The notes beneath the pieces were generated by a model. That model made no database searches and was not told the origin of the DNA. It saw nothing but the letters and a program-made list of their open reading frames with translations. From the NCBI GenBank assembly GCA_023284085.1, contig JAKVHY010000039.1, forward strand, positions 1 to 51,003: DNA of 51,003 nucleotides, in the 5' to 3' direction. The position numbers and the translations under genes were made by a program. Shown piece after piece: positions 32,698-41,343 of the stretch. Each line of letters starts with the position of its first letter. The stretch's first letter is position 1. The stretch is from Shewanella benthica. GTDB taxonomy: Bacteria; Pseudomonadota; Gammaproteobacteria; Enterobacterales; Shewanellaceae.

Positions 32698-33678
32698 ATG
32701 CATCTGGATAACCTGGCGCGAATCGATCTCAACCTGCTGGTCATATTGCAGGTGCTTCTGGAAGAACAAAGTGTCACCCGCGCAGCCAGTCGCCTGCACT
32801 TGAGTCAATCGGCGCTCAGTAAGAGTCTTAATCGCCTACGCGATACTCTGGGAGATCCCCTGTTTCATCGCACCGCCCATGGATTAAAGCCAACTGCCCA
32901 TGCTATGCAGTTGGGCCTGAAGTTACCTGATATTCTTCAGGGACTATACCAACTGACACAACCTCCTAGTTTCACTCCGGCAAGCAGCAACCGTCAGTTC
33001 TCTTTCGCTATGGTTGAGAGTGCCTATGAAACCTTATTGCCCTATTTTATCGGCCCACTACTCAATAATGCGCCAAACCTGAAACTCGATACCTATGTAT
33101 GGATGAAGCAATCCATGCAGGCCCTACAGACAGGACAGATCGATTTCGGCATCTCAGGCAGAGACCTTCATCCACAATCAGATTTTCAAATTGACAAGCT
33201 TCCTGACGGAATATCTCACAAGACCCTGTTTACCGATAAGCAGATCTGTCTGGTTAGAGAAAATCATCCAATAATTTCTGCGGTGAAAACAGGCCAATGG
33301 GATATACAAATCTATCTGGAAATGTCACATGTACAGGTGCGCTGTGAGGGCAATGACTGGTGGGCCCTGGACTATCATCTGGCAAACTTAGGCCATAGAC
33401 GCAAACTTAGCACTACGGTACCGGACTTTTATGGCGCGGCAAGTGTGTGCGCTCATAGCGATCTGATATTCACCTTACCATCTAGCTTTGCCCGCCATGC
33501 CGGAAAGCTGTATCCATTGGTCGAGCTGCCACTGCCATTCGAATTTATTCCATTGGCCTATGTGCTGCTTTGGCATTCTCGTAATAACGAGGAGCCCGGT
33601 CATAAATGGATCAGAGAAACCATCTGTAAGAGTGTCGCCGAGGCTTTCGATAACGACACTTCTAGTAATGAGACTTGA
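32698..33678 (+). CDS. LysR family regulator divergent from the Bcr/CflA exporter
   Basis: This 326-residue protein has the LysR helix-turn-helix (LLEEQSVTRAASRLHLSQSALSKSLNRLRDTLGDPLF). The NodD/LeuO-like effector domain ends ASVCAHSDLIFTLPSSFARH and LLWHSRNNEEPGHKW. AAGGAATAACT precedes the ATG. Position suggests that it controls the exporter gene. It is closely similar in layout to the LysR proteins at 11643 and 19981, and the three belong to one subfamily. Confidence 0.9.
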   Translation: MHLDNLARIDLNLLVILQVLLEEQSVTRAASRLHLSQSALSKSLNRLRDTLGDPLFHRTAHGLKPTAHAMQLGLKLPDILQGLYQLTQPPSFTPASSNRQFSFAMVESAYETLLPYFIGPLLNNAPNLKLDTYVWMKQSMQALQTGQIDFGISGRDLHPQSDFQIDKLPDGISHKTLFTDKQICLVRENHPIISAVKTGQWDIQIYLEMSHVQVRCEGNDWWALDYHLANLGHRRKLSTTVPDFYGAASVCAHSDLIFTLPSSFARHAGKLYPLVELPLPFEFIPLAYVLLWHSRNNEEPGHKWIRETICKSVAEAFDNDTSSNET

Positions 33679-33727
33679 GATAATACCAAGATGAAATAAC
33701 GAAACTTGTGATAATCGGTCCGCTATT

Positions 33728-33749
33728 CAGCTTAGATTAACCTAAGCTG
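33728..33749 (+). terminator. Stem-loop after the LysR gene
   Basis: CAGCTTAG / CTAAGCTG (33728-33735, 33742-33749) with a 6-base loop is followed by GTTTATC. The stem is perfect, but the T run is poor, so it is a weak intrinsic terminator at best. Confidence 0.55.
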
Positions 33750-33886
33750 GTTTATCATTGTGATTCTTGAGGTGTTATCGCCTTTACAGACAATCTGTTA
33801 CATATTCACAGCCAGATTAACTGAATTTAACGTGATCTTAGCTTATTAAATATGCAGACTAGATACAGTTAATTTTTGGAGTTTTT

Positions 33887-34255
33887 ATGATCTATAGTCA
33901 ATTTCAGCAATCACCTTTCCAGGCAAGATTCTCCGGAGCCAAAGGCTGGATGGCATTTGCTATCGGCGTTGCAATCATCATCTTAGCGCTCATAGCTCTA
34001 CCATTCCTGCTATTGTTTGGTGCTATCAGCTTTATCTTGCTAAGCCTGTTTGGTCGTCTATTTCTTAAGAGACAGCTCGCTAAGTTTAAACAGCAGCAAG
34101 CCCAGGGAGCCTATGCAAATAGCCAGCAACAAGGCAATTTCTCTGCCGCTAGCGAACAGCAAAGCCAACAAATATTTACCGACAATGCCTTTGCGGATAA
34201 ACGTCATCACGCTAAGCAGCACCAAGGACGTACCTACGAGCATGATCCAAGCTAG
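33887..34255 (+). CDS. Small membrane protein of unknown function
   Basis: This 122-residue protein has a central strongly hydrophobic stretch (about 22-58; probably two helices with a short turn near LPFLLLFGAIS) followed by a basic segment (RLFLKRQLAKFK). A Gln/Ser/Ala-rich hydrophilic tail carries several His near the end (KRHHAKQHQGRTYEHD). No family was recognised. ATG preceded by TTTTGGAGTTTTT. It has no evident operon partner and is convergent with the next gene. Confidence 0.7.
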   Translation: MIYSQFQQSPFQARFSGAKGWMAFAIGVAIIILALIALPFLLLFGAISFILLSLFGRLFLKRQLAKFKQQQAQGAYANSQQQGNFSAASEQQSQQIFTDNAFADKRHHAKQHQGRTYEHDPS

Positions 34256-34276
34256 CAGGCGTGTGCTTTTAGCCCC

Positions 34277-35554
34277 CTAGACTTTAAATTGTGAAGCTGT
34301 CAGAGGCCGCTTTAACAGCGCCTCGAAACGCTTCCAATGCTCTTGTTTTCTCGTCTCGCCATCTTTTTCTACCCAGCGGGCTACGCTCTCCTCTCCATGA
34401 TTATAATTAATCACATAGGCTCGATTAGAGAGATAGAACTTCACCCTTTGCTTAGCTCTTGACTGAGTATATAGACCATATTTGATCAAGAGGTCTTGAG
34501 CATCCTCTTCCAAAATATGACCATCGGTCAACTGCTCGCAGACCAAATTATCCAAATAGGCTAGTTTCTTATAACACGCCAAAACTTTGTGGTATTTCTC
34601 AATATCCCCCTCGATACCCGCCAGTGGCATCAAGGTATCTCGTTCGAAATCGATCACCTCTTGCTTAGACATGATGAGGCTCAGGCCATAATTAGCACTG
34701 CCTTCCGAAAGGAAAGAGATAGGGCTGTAGAGAGGATAAACCGCATATTCGATCCACTGCTCGGTTCTGACCAGATCTCTCTCCTGCAACAGGTTGAATA
34801 CATGGTGACCAGGATAGCCTTCGTGACTGGCAAGCTCCAGACACCGCTCAATATAGAGAGGCTGATCTTGGTTAAGCTGAATAAGACTCTTATAGTTACC
34901 TTGATACCAGTTATAGGCGGTCCAAATCTTGTCGGTGACAAACTCTATACTGAAATTTTCATCATGGGGCAGTTCAATATGCGCCCCGGTGAGCGCCCTG
35001 GCTTTATCTACTGCAGCCTCGAATACCCCAGGGATCTTACTCTGAGGCACAATAAATTCTGCTCTAAACTGCTCGAATCGCTCGGCTAACTCTCCTTCAC
35101 CCGGTAACAGCTTATCTATATCATCTTGTATCGACTCGAATGAACACAAGCCAAATTTCTGCGACTGAGTATCGTATAAACCTTCAGATTCGACATCGAA
35201 GCTACCTCTATCCCCTTGGAGATGGCTCAGGTAGTAAACCACAGATGATACTTGTTTATTTAAGAAGCTATGCCTGGAGATGAGTTTAGCATCGATACTG
35301 GATAAATTAAGTTCATTCAGGCACTTGAGTTGCACCTTTGCCATTTTATGCAGCTCTGGAAGGGTGAGTTTTTTACACTCCAGCCGCCAGATCTCGGGGC
35401 CATAGAAGGCGTCGACATAGAAGGGATCATGTAGGCCGATAGCGAGTACCAACTTGACATAACACTCGGCAATGGCATTGAGCTCTAGGTTCAATTGTTG
35501 CTCTTCCATGAGCTTAGCTTCTCCGTCTTGTCTTTCATCTACACGTGTGAGCAA
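34277..35554 (-). CDS. DUF885-like putative metallopeptidase
   Basis: This 425-residue protein has no signal peptide. It contains HEGYPGHH at 244-251, the zinc-binding motif of the DUF885 family, with a downstream SEGSANYGL segment that may supply the third ligand. DUF885 proteins are distantly related to M3/M32-type peptidases but are usually longer (about 550-600) and often lipoproteins, so this is a short cytoplasmic variant. The start is a TTG at 35554 supported by GAGAGGA 7 bases upstream; an ATG at 35509 is the alternative. Substrate unknown. Confidence 0.75.
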   Translation of the reverse strand: MLTRVDERQDGEAKLMEEQQLNLELNAIAECYVKLVLAIGLHDPFYVDAFYGPEIWRLECKKLTLPELHKMAKVQLKCLNELNLSSIDAKLISRHSFLNKQVSSVVYYLSHLQGDRGSFDVESEGLYDTQSQKFGLCSFESIQDDIDKLLPGEGELAERFEQFRAEFIVPQSKIPGVFEAAVDKARALTGAHIELPHDENFSIEFVTDKIWTAYNWYQGNYKSLIQLNQDQPLYIERCLELASHEGYPGHHVFNLLQERDLVRTEQWIEYAVYPLYSPISFLSEGSANYGLSLIMSKQEVIDFERDTLMPLAGIEGDIEKYHKVLACYKKLAYLDNLVCEQLTDGHILEEDAQDLLIKYGLYTQSRAKQRVKFYLSNRAYVINYNHGEESVARWVEKDGETRKQEHWKRFEALLKRPLTASQFKV

Positions 35555-35704
35555 TTAAGTATCCTCTCAGTCTGAATAACATAAATGTAACACATTGCAT
35601 ATTGTATGCAACTAGTGGGTTGTGCAAAATGCCTATTTCAACTTCTCAGATTGTAAACAAGGAGGATTTATCGGGGATGATTCTTATACTAAAACCAAGC
35701 TGTA

Positions 35705-37123
35705 TTAGTCAGAAAGCAGTTCTTTCGCTCTCTCTAGGGCGGCTAACTCTTCATTCTTAGTTGCAACAAAAAGTACATTCTCAACCTGTTGCAGCAGAGA
35801 ATTCCATAATGGCTCTATGACCGCAAGCTCCTCGCTATTTGCCCGTTCTTTGGCTAACTTGAGCAGAGCTGCAGAGCCTACTACATCAATTTTATCGAGC
35901 ATGCCATCGGCTAAGGCTATGCTGAGTTCAATCATGGCGGGTACGCTATGACCGTACTTAATCACTTCTCTGAGATAAGACTCGGCCAACGCCAGCTCGG
36001 CACCGGTAGAGTCATCATCATTGAGCATGGCTTGGGCACGAGAGAACATGGCATCGAGCTGCCCTTGCTCTGCCGCCTCTTTCATCCAATGACCACTGGC
36101 CAACGGATCGATTTCAGTGCCTTCCCCTTTTGCCAACATCAAGGCGAGATGATATTGAGCGTGGGGGAAACCAGCCTTAGCGGCTTGTGAGATAAAGTAA
36201 TTTGCCTGGAGAAGATCACCTTGCTGATAAAACAACACACCTAAATTCGCCATCGCCTCCGATTGCTCCAGATCGGCTGCACCTTGCAGATGCTCTTGGG
36301 CTTTATCGAGATCGATAGTGACGGTTTCACTGCCTACCAGATAGAAGTAACCTAACAAGGCCATGGCATTGGCAACACCAGCCTGGGCAGACAAGGCAAT
36401 AGCTCTCTCCCCAGCAACGACGTCGGCCTCACCGTTATAACCGTGAATTAAGGCGACGCCATGCTCATGCATAGCATTCATGTTCCGATCGGCAGCCAAA
36501 GAAAACCAATATTGGGCCTTGGCTAACGTATCGCTGGAAAGGTTTGATTGAGCAGACTCTTCATCATTGCTCGCCTCTAATGCCAGCTCTTGTTCTTGCT
36601 GCATAAGAGCGCGAGTCTTGAGTGACATCCCCACAAGATATTGAGCTTCGGCTTCTCCTTGCATCACGGCTCTATAACAGAGATCCCGCCCCACCAGTAA
36701 ATCGAATGGCTCAAATTTATACTGAGGCAGTGACTCGCCCGTGACTTGCTTAAACAAAGATTCGATGAGTTTTAATAGTTTCTCTATCGATTTTTCACTG
36801 AGCTGCTGCAATTGCTCGGCAGTCAGGTGATATTTTTCCGGATGGGCTCCACGATTACCGTCCCCGCGTAAACGATGCAGGGCTCTGGTAATACGTACAT
36901 CGATGACACGCTTACTGTTAAGGGTTTCTATTCTGTCGTATAGATTTGGCCCCGTGAACGTGACCCCTTTAGACTCAGCGAGCAGATCCGTTAATTTATG
37001 GGTAAGGCTACGAAGCAGCAGCAATGCCTGGGTAGGCACATCTTTAACATAGCTCTTAGCGATGCCGTAATCATGACCTAATTCGGCAGAAAATTGAGTA
37101 ACCAATTCGACATCAGTAAGCAC
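35705..37123 (-). CDS. DUF4145-like/Sel1-repeat protein
   Basis: This 472-residue protein has an N-terminal all-helical domain of the DUF4145 type (about 1-125; VPTQALLLLRSLTHKL, then LRGDGNRGAHPEKY), found in restriction and defence-related proteins. A series of Sel1/TPR-like repeats follows (about 150-460; AQYWFSLAADRN, AMALLGYFYLVGS, AMANLGVLFYQQGD, AQYHLALMLAKGEG). It is cytoplasmic and probably a protein-interaction scaffold. The function is unknown. It has no defence genes beside it. Confidence 0.78.
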   Translation of the reverse strand: MLTDVELVTQFSAELGHDYGIAKSYVKDVPTQALLLLRSLTHKLTDLLAESKGVTFTGPNLYDRIETLNSKRVIDVRITRALHRLRGDGNRGAHPEKYHLTAEQLQQLSEKSIEKLLKLIESLFKQVTGESLPQYKFEPFDLLVGRDLCYRAVMQGEAEAQYLVGMSLKTRALMQQEQELALEASNDEESAQSNLSSDTLAKAQYWFSLAADRNMNAMHEHGVALIHGYNGEADVVAGERAIALSAQAGVANAMALLGYFYLVGSETVTIDLDKAQEHLQGAADLEQSEAMANLGVLFYQQGDLLQANYFISQAAKAGFPHAQYHLALMLAKGEGTEIDPLASGHWMKEAAEQGQLDAMFSRAQAMLNDDDSTGAELALAESYLREVIKYGHSVPAMIELSIALADGMLDKIDVVGSAALLKLAKERANSEELAVIEPLWNSLLQQVENVLFVATKNEELAALERAKELLSD

Positions 37124-37179
37124 AACAGATACTCCGCATTTCCCATTCCTAAGCGCTAAGCGCTAGAATTTCCTATGGC

Positions 37180-37896
37180 TTAAGCTTCTTCATCTACCTT
37201 GTTAGGGCGTGAAACCATGTACAAACGGAAAAGTGCCACGTTGACGAATAAGCCTATAAACGCAATAAACACTTCGACGATCAGCTGGACTGGGAAACCT
37301 AATGATTGAACCAGAGCAGAAATTGAACCTCCAACGAGAGACAGAGGAATGTACAACATGAGCACCATCAGGGTCTTGAATGCTATCGGACTACTGAATT
37401 TAAAACTTGCCTTAATCGCTTCGAATGGGGTTAACCGCTCGACGACAACCATAAAGTTCACATAGGCGAGTCTGGCAAAGATATAGATACTCATGGTGAG
37501 GCCGATTAGCCATAAAGGACCGAAAGCTGCAAAAATCATCACAGGGGCAAGAATCGCTAAGCCTGAAAATACACCGGCGAGTAACAGGCCAGGAACGAAG
37601 TTCAAACTGGTCTTCAATATCAGCGCTGTACTGGCTTCATGACCTTGTGAGCGGATCTCTAAGAAGAGAGTCAAGGCCGCTATCAATAAAGAAAACACCA
37701 GTAACAGAGCCATCATGGCCACCATGTGCGAGGCACCAAACTGAGGGTTCTCTAGATCGGCACCTCTAATCTCCATGCCCAGCCACAACTGAATTCCAAC
37801 CTGAACAAATAATATAGGCACAGTCAATGCGGCTAACTGGCTAATATGGTTACGAAAGAAGTTAAAGGCTTCTGTTAATATCGCAGACAATGACAT
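37180..37896 (-). CDS. Polytopic membrane protein, possibly YciC/UPF0259-like
   Basis: This protein of about 238 residues has six predicted membrane helices (near 20-40, 60-85, 105-130, 130-155, 180-205 and 210-232 of the frame). It has the N-terminal LSAILTEAFNFFRNHISQL amphipathic segment typical of this group of uncharacterised inner-membrane proteins. The ATG at 37896 with GGGA upstream is preferred over a TTG 12 bases earlier. The family assignment is tentative; no function is known. It follows the Sel1-repeat gene in opposite order with a 56-base gap, so they could share an mRNA. Confidence 0.7.
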   Translation of the reverse strand: MSLSAILTEAFNFFRNHISQLAALTVPILFVQVGIQLWLGMEIRGADLENPQFGASHMVAMMALLLVFSLLIAALTLFLEIRSQGHEASTALILKTSLNFVPGLLLAGVFSGLAILAPVMIFAAFGPLWLIGLTMSIYIFARLAYVNFMVVVERLTPFEAIKASFKFSSPIAFKTLMVLMLYIPLSLVGGSISALVQSLGFPVQLIVEVFIAFIGLFVNVALFRLYMVSRPNKVDEEA

Positions 37897-38077
37897 GGGT
37901 GTTCCCAATAGATAATTAAAAAAGCAAAATAAGGCAGCTAGGATACCGAAATTTGATAGTTATTGCACCGATGAAATATCACAATACAGAGCTGAAACCG
38001 TAAAATAGATGCAATAAGATTGTTAAAAAAGATAGAATGATCGCAACAATCGAATTAATTAGCCATTGGAAGAAAAA

Positions 38078-38599
38078 ATGAAACTATCAGCCGTGATCGG
38101 TCTACTACTCGCTAGCACGACTCTAAGCACACCAGCGACTGCAGGTTGGTTCGATAACCTCTTTGCAGCAGAAGAAGAAGCTAAGCCACAAGTCACTCAA
38201 ACCCAGAATAACGACCTTGTGGGAAGTGTCATGTCTCAGCTAGGACTCAATCAGTCTCAGGCAGAAGGCGGCTTAGGTAGCCTACTTTCCCTGGCAAAAT
38301 CCACACTTGGCGGTGATGATTTTGGCTCTATTGCCAATGCCATTCCTGGTATAGATAGCCTATTATCTGCGGCTCCAGCCCTAGATAACGAATCAGGTAT
38401 GTCAGGTTTACTGGCAAAGGCCGGTGATCTGGGCAGCTCGCTTCAAGGCGGCGCTCAAGTTTTTGACGCCTTCGAAAAGCTTGGAATTTCAAAAGAACTT
38501 GCAGCCCCTATGGTCGAAATCGTTAAAGGCTACCTAGATAGCAATGCCGGAGAGGGTACGACGGATATGCTAATGAAAGGCCTAGGTGCCATTCTTTAA
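38078..38599 (+). CDS. DUF2780-like secreted protein
   Basis: This protein of about 173 residues has a signal peptide (ending ATAGWF). The mature part is rich in Gly, Leu, Ser and Ala (QLGLNQSQAEGGLGSLLSLAK; PGIDSLLSAAPAL; LEKLGISKELAAPMVEIVKGYL-like end), the pattern of the DUF2780/VcgC group. GGAAGAA precedes the ATG at 38078; a TTG four codons upstream is less likely. Function unknown. Confidence 0.78.
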   Translation: MKLSAVIGLLLASTTLSTPATAGWFDNLFAAEEEAKPQVTQTQNNDLVGSVMSQLGLNQSQAEGGLGSLLSLAKSTLGGDDFGSIANAIPGIDSLLSAAPALDNESGMSGLLAKAGDLGSSLQGGAQVFDAFEKLGISKELAAPMVEIVKGYLDSNAGEGTTDMLMKGLGAIL

Positions 38600-38715
38600 G
38601 CCTGCTCTTAGATGAAGTAAGATTCATTATTGTATCTGCTTTACAAGTGAACTCTTATTTCATCTTCTACTCTAACCCTTTATGCTGAACTCACTTCAAA
38701 TCGACAGGGTCTTTC

Positions 38716-39162
38716 ATGTTAGCCAAATTAAAACAATTTCTGACGTCGCACTCACAAGCCGTCACACCGGAAGAGAAAGCCCGTCAATTAAATTTAGCTG
38801 CGGTGAGTCTATTGCTCGAAGTCATCTTTGCCGATGAAACCTTGAGTGAAGAGGAGGCAAAACTGTTGCCACAACTCATGACTAAAGCCCTATCTCTCAC
38901 ACTGGCAGAAACTGAAGAGCTGATCGATGAAGCCAAGAAGATACAAGGCGACTCGATCTCCCTCTATGAGTTTACCAAGGAGATAAATGAGCAGTGCGAC
39001 ATCGAGCAAAAACAGAAGTTGATATTGGCCATGTGGAAACTCGCTTATGCCGACGGTCAACTGTGCCAATATGAAGATCAGATAATTCGTAGGACTGCTG
39101 ACCTGCTCTACCTTAAACACAGCGAACTCATACAGATGCGTAATTTAGCGATGGACAGTTAG
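38716..39162 (+). CDS. TerB-like domain protein
   Basis: This 148-residue cytoplasmic helical protein matches TerB-type domains, with two acidic metal-binding-like repeats: LLLEVIFADETLSEEEAKLL (about 32-51) and MWKLAYADGQLCQYEDQII (about 105-123). TerB folds occur in tellurite resistance and membrane-stress proteins. This stand-alone Shewanella-type version has no other ter genes near it, so tellurite resistance should not be assumed. Confidence 0.85.
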   Translation: MLAKLKQFLTSHSQAVTPEEKARQLNLAAVSLLLEVIFADETLSEEEAKLLPQLMTKALSLTLAETEELIDEAKKIQGDSISLYEFTKEINEQCDIEQKQKLILAMWKLAYADGQLCQYEDQIIRRTADLLYLKHSELIQMRNLAMDS

Positions 39163-39215
39163 GCTCAGATTAGAAGAGCGAAGAAGCTTATCCTGTAGCC
39201 CTCTCACCTCCATTT

Positions 39216-40484
39216 TTAAACTTGCAGCTGTTGCTTACGTGACAGGTGATTCTTCTGCCAGCATAAGATAGGCGCAACCACTAAAATCATGATCAGCGCA
39301 TACAACATGCTCGAGCCCAAGGCAAAAGCAAGCATGATACAAAACAGACTCCCTATCGCCACCAAGGGTAAGTAACGCTTACTCAAAAGTTTAGCTGCGG
39401 CAAGCATCGACATCAGATAGATGATAACAAACACCCCATTGGTCCATGCCATCAGATGCTCAAGCTTCTGGCCCGAAACATAAGTTAGCACGATGACTAA
39501 CGCCATGGCGAGTAACACGACAGACAGCGCCCTAACCGGAACCTGATGGCGGTTGAGTGATGCAAAATAACCTGGAAGTATGCCTTCCCGACTAAAGCTC
39601 CACAACAAGCGAGAAACGCTGGCGGTATACACATTCACAGTCGCTAATCCACCAGCTATGCCTAGAATACCAATCACTTGGGCACCAAAACCGCCAAGCA
39701 AGCTATCGAAACTCGCTACCATGGCTAAGCCTGCCCCTGCGCCGGTATCAACCTGGGTCATTAGCAAAAGTCCGGTACACGCGAGATAAACGACACCCAC
39801 TAAGACAGTGCCTATCATCATGGCTGGGATCATGTCTTTGTTAGGATCTTTAAAGTCATTAGCCAAATGAGTCATGGCTTCCACCCCTAAGAAGCTCCAG
39901 AAAGCGATACCCGCAGCCGCCATGATTAAGCCGGCATCACTCGATGCTCCGGCGGATATCGACTCCAGCTTATGCAGATTCATTCCGCCCGCGCCAAACA
40001 TCAAAGCCACGACACTAACAATGGCAATTGTCAGTACAAATTGCAGCTTAGCAGAGACATGTATGCCTCTGTAATTAAGCAAAAATAGCACGACTAACAA
40101 ACCCAATTGCATCGCGACCTCATTCCAGCCAGATACGGGCACCATGGCCTCGACAAATTGAAATGTCATTAATATTGCAGCGGGGGCACCGAGTGGCACC
40201 ACCAAGAGAAAAATAAGTCCAATGGTTCGACCCGCCGTTCGACCGAATGCCTTCTCGACAAAATATGCGGGTCCGGCGGCATGGGGAAAAGCCCCGGCTA
40301 ATCGACCAAAAACCAGTGTGACGGGGATAATGGCAAAGGTTAGCAACAGCCAGGCGAATAGGGCGTCATTACCTGCCGTCGCTATCGTCATCTGGGGCAA
40401 GACAAATACTCCCGTCCCCAATAGCGTGGTTGCCATCAAGCCCGCCCCCTGCCAACGCCCAATAGTTCCCTTGATCTGATCCAT
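39216..40484 (-). CDS. yjeH: APC family amino acid permease, YjeH-like
   Basis: This 422-residue transporter has about 12 membrane helices and the APC core start (GAGLMATTLLGTGVFVLPQMTIATAG). It resembles E. coli YjeH, an exporter of methionine and branched-chain amino acids. A divergent Lrp/AsnC regulator gene lies 302 bases upstream, as expected for an amino-acid-responsive exporter. Direction and substrate are inferred from the family. Confidence 0.85.
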   Translation of the reverse strand: MDQIKGTIGRWQGAGLMATTLLGTGVFVLPQMTIATAGNDALFAWLLLTFAIIPVTLVFGRLAGAFPHAAGPAYFVEKAFGRTAGRTIGLIFLLVVPLGAPAAILMTFQFVEAMVPVSGWNEVAMQLGLLVVLFLLNYRGIHVSAKLQFVLTIAIVSVVALMFGAGGMNLHKLESISAGASSDAGLIMAAAGIAFWSFLGVEAMTHLANDFKDPNKDMIPAMMIGTVLVGVVYLACTGLLLMTQVDTGAGAGLAMVASFDSLLGGFGAQVIGILGIAGGLATVNVYTASVSRLLWSFSREGILPGYFASLNRHQVPVRALSVVLLAMALVIVLTYVSGQKLEHLMAWTNGVFVIIYLMSMLAAAKLLSKRYLPLVAIGSLFCIMLAFALGSSMLYALIMILVVAPILCWQKNHLSRKQQLQV

Positions 40485-40786
40485 CGACTCTACCCTTATC
40501 CTGCTATAGCAAGCCTATACCCAAGAATGTGAATATCACTTAGATAACCATCAAAACGTTGGCATAGGGCTCATATTATTATGGAGCTAAATTTAGCCTA
40601 AATATCTTCCAGACTCCCATAACTATGGGAATCTTCTCCGTTAGTATAAACTTAACTCTCGCTACAAACTGTCGTATTCAAGTAGCGGATCTGAGCCATG
40701 CACCGTCAAAGTGTCGGTAATAGGTAGTATTTCAGACAAATAGTTGGCAACAAGTAACATCGAGCATAGGTAATCGGGAGTATTAG
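40485..40786. other. Intergenic region between the permease and Lrp-type genes
   Basis: About 300 bases separate these divergent genes. They should contain both promoters and the Lrp-type operator, but no clear palindrome, promoter pair or coding sequence was identified. Confidence 0.55.
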
Positions 40787-41224
40787 GTGGATCAATTAGA
40801 CAAGTTCGATAAGGCTATCATCAAAGCACTGAGAGAAAACGCCAGGCAGAGCATTTCCCATATCTCCGAGGCGGTAAATTTGTCTCGTTCGGCCGTCTCC
40901 GAGCGAATCAAGAAGCTCGAGAACACAGGTATCATACGTGGCTATCAGGTGCTACTTAGCGAGTCTCAAAAAGAGGGAGTATCAGCCTACTTCGAGATCC
41001 AACACAGATGCCCACGTTGTGCCGATGTGGTTCATGTTTTCCGGGCTATTCCTGAGGTTGTCACCTGCCGGGGCATCACAGGAGATATGGATCTCTTGGT
41101 CTATGTTCAGGCTTCTTCGATGAAACGTCTCCATGAGATCAGAGAGTATATCGATGCACAGACCGATATCATCAAAATAAAAACCCATGTGGTCATGAGT
41201 GAATGGATCGATAACAAGGGTTAA
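40787..41224 (+). CDS. Lrp/AsnC family transcriptional regulator
   Basis: This 145-residue regulator has an N-terminal helix-turn-helix (FDKAIIKALRENARQSISHISEAVNLSRSAVSERIKKLENTGII) and a RAM effector-binding domain. The start is GTG at 40787 with GGGAG 7 bases upstream. The effector domain carries HRCPRCADVV, with two cysteines close together that are unusual for the family, and GITGDMDLLVYVQ. It is divergent from the YjeH-like permease and probably controls it in response to an amino acid. Confidence 0.9.
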   Translation: MDQLDKFDKAIIKALRENARQSISHISEAVNLSRSAVSERIKKLENTGIIRGYQVLLSESQKEGVSAYFEIQHRCPRCADVVHVFRAIPEVVTCRGITGDMDLLVYVQASSMKRLHEIREYIDAQTDIIKIKTHVVMSEWIDNKG

Positions 41225-41343
41225 TAACTTAAGTACACAGCGTACTGATACAAAGCAAAGTAATCCTTAAACTATGTTGATTAGCTTAGAAATCTCGCTT
41301 ACTTCACGCTAGACTAGCGGTATCAATTTTATGGTAACTATCT

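Noticed and set aside
34589..35089. A 166-codon open frame antisense to the DUF885-like gene
   Set aside because: The opposite strand carries a recognisable metallopeptidase motif; the antisense frame has no family features and no start signal.
35705..37123. Anti-phage defence system based on the DUF4145-like domain
   Set aside because: No nuclease, helicase, toxin or mobile-element gene accompanies it; Sel1 repeats alone do not indicate defence.
38716..39162. Tellurite resistance locus
   Set aside because: Only a lone TerB-like domain is present; no other ter genes are nearby.
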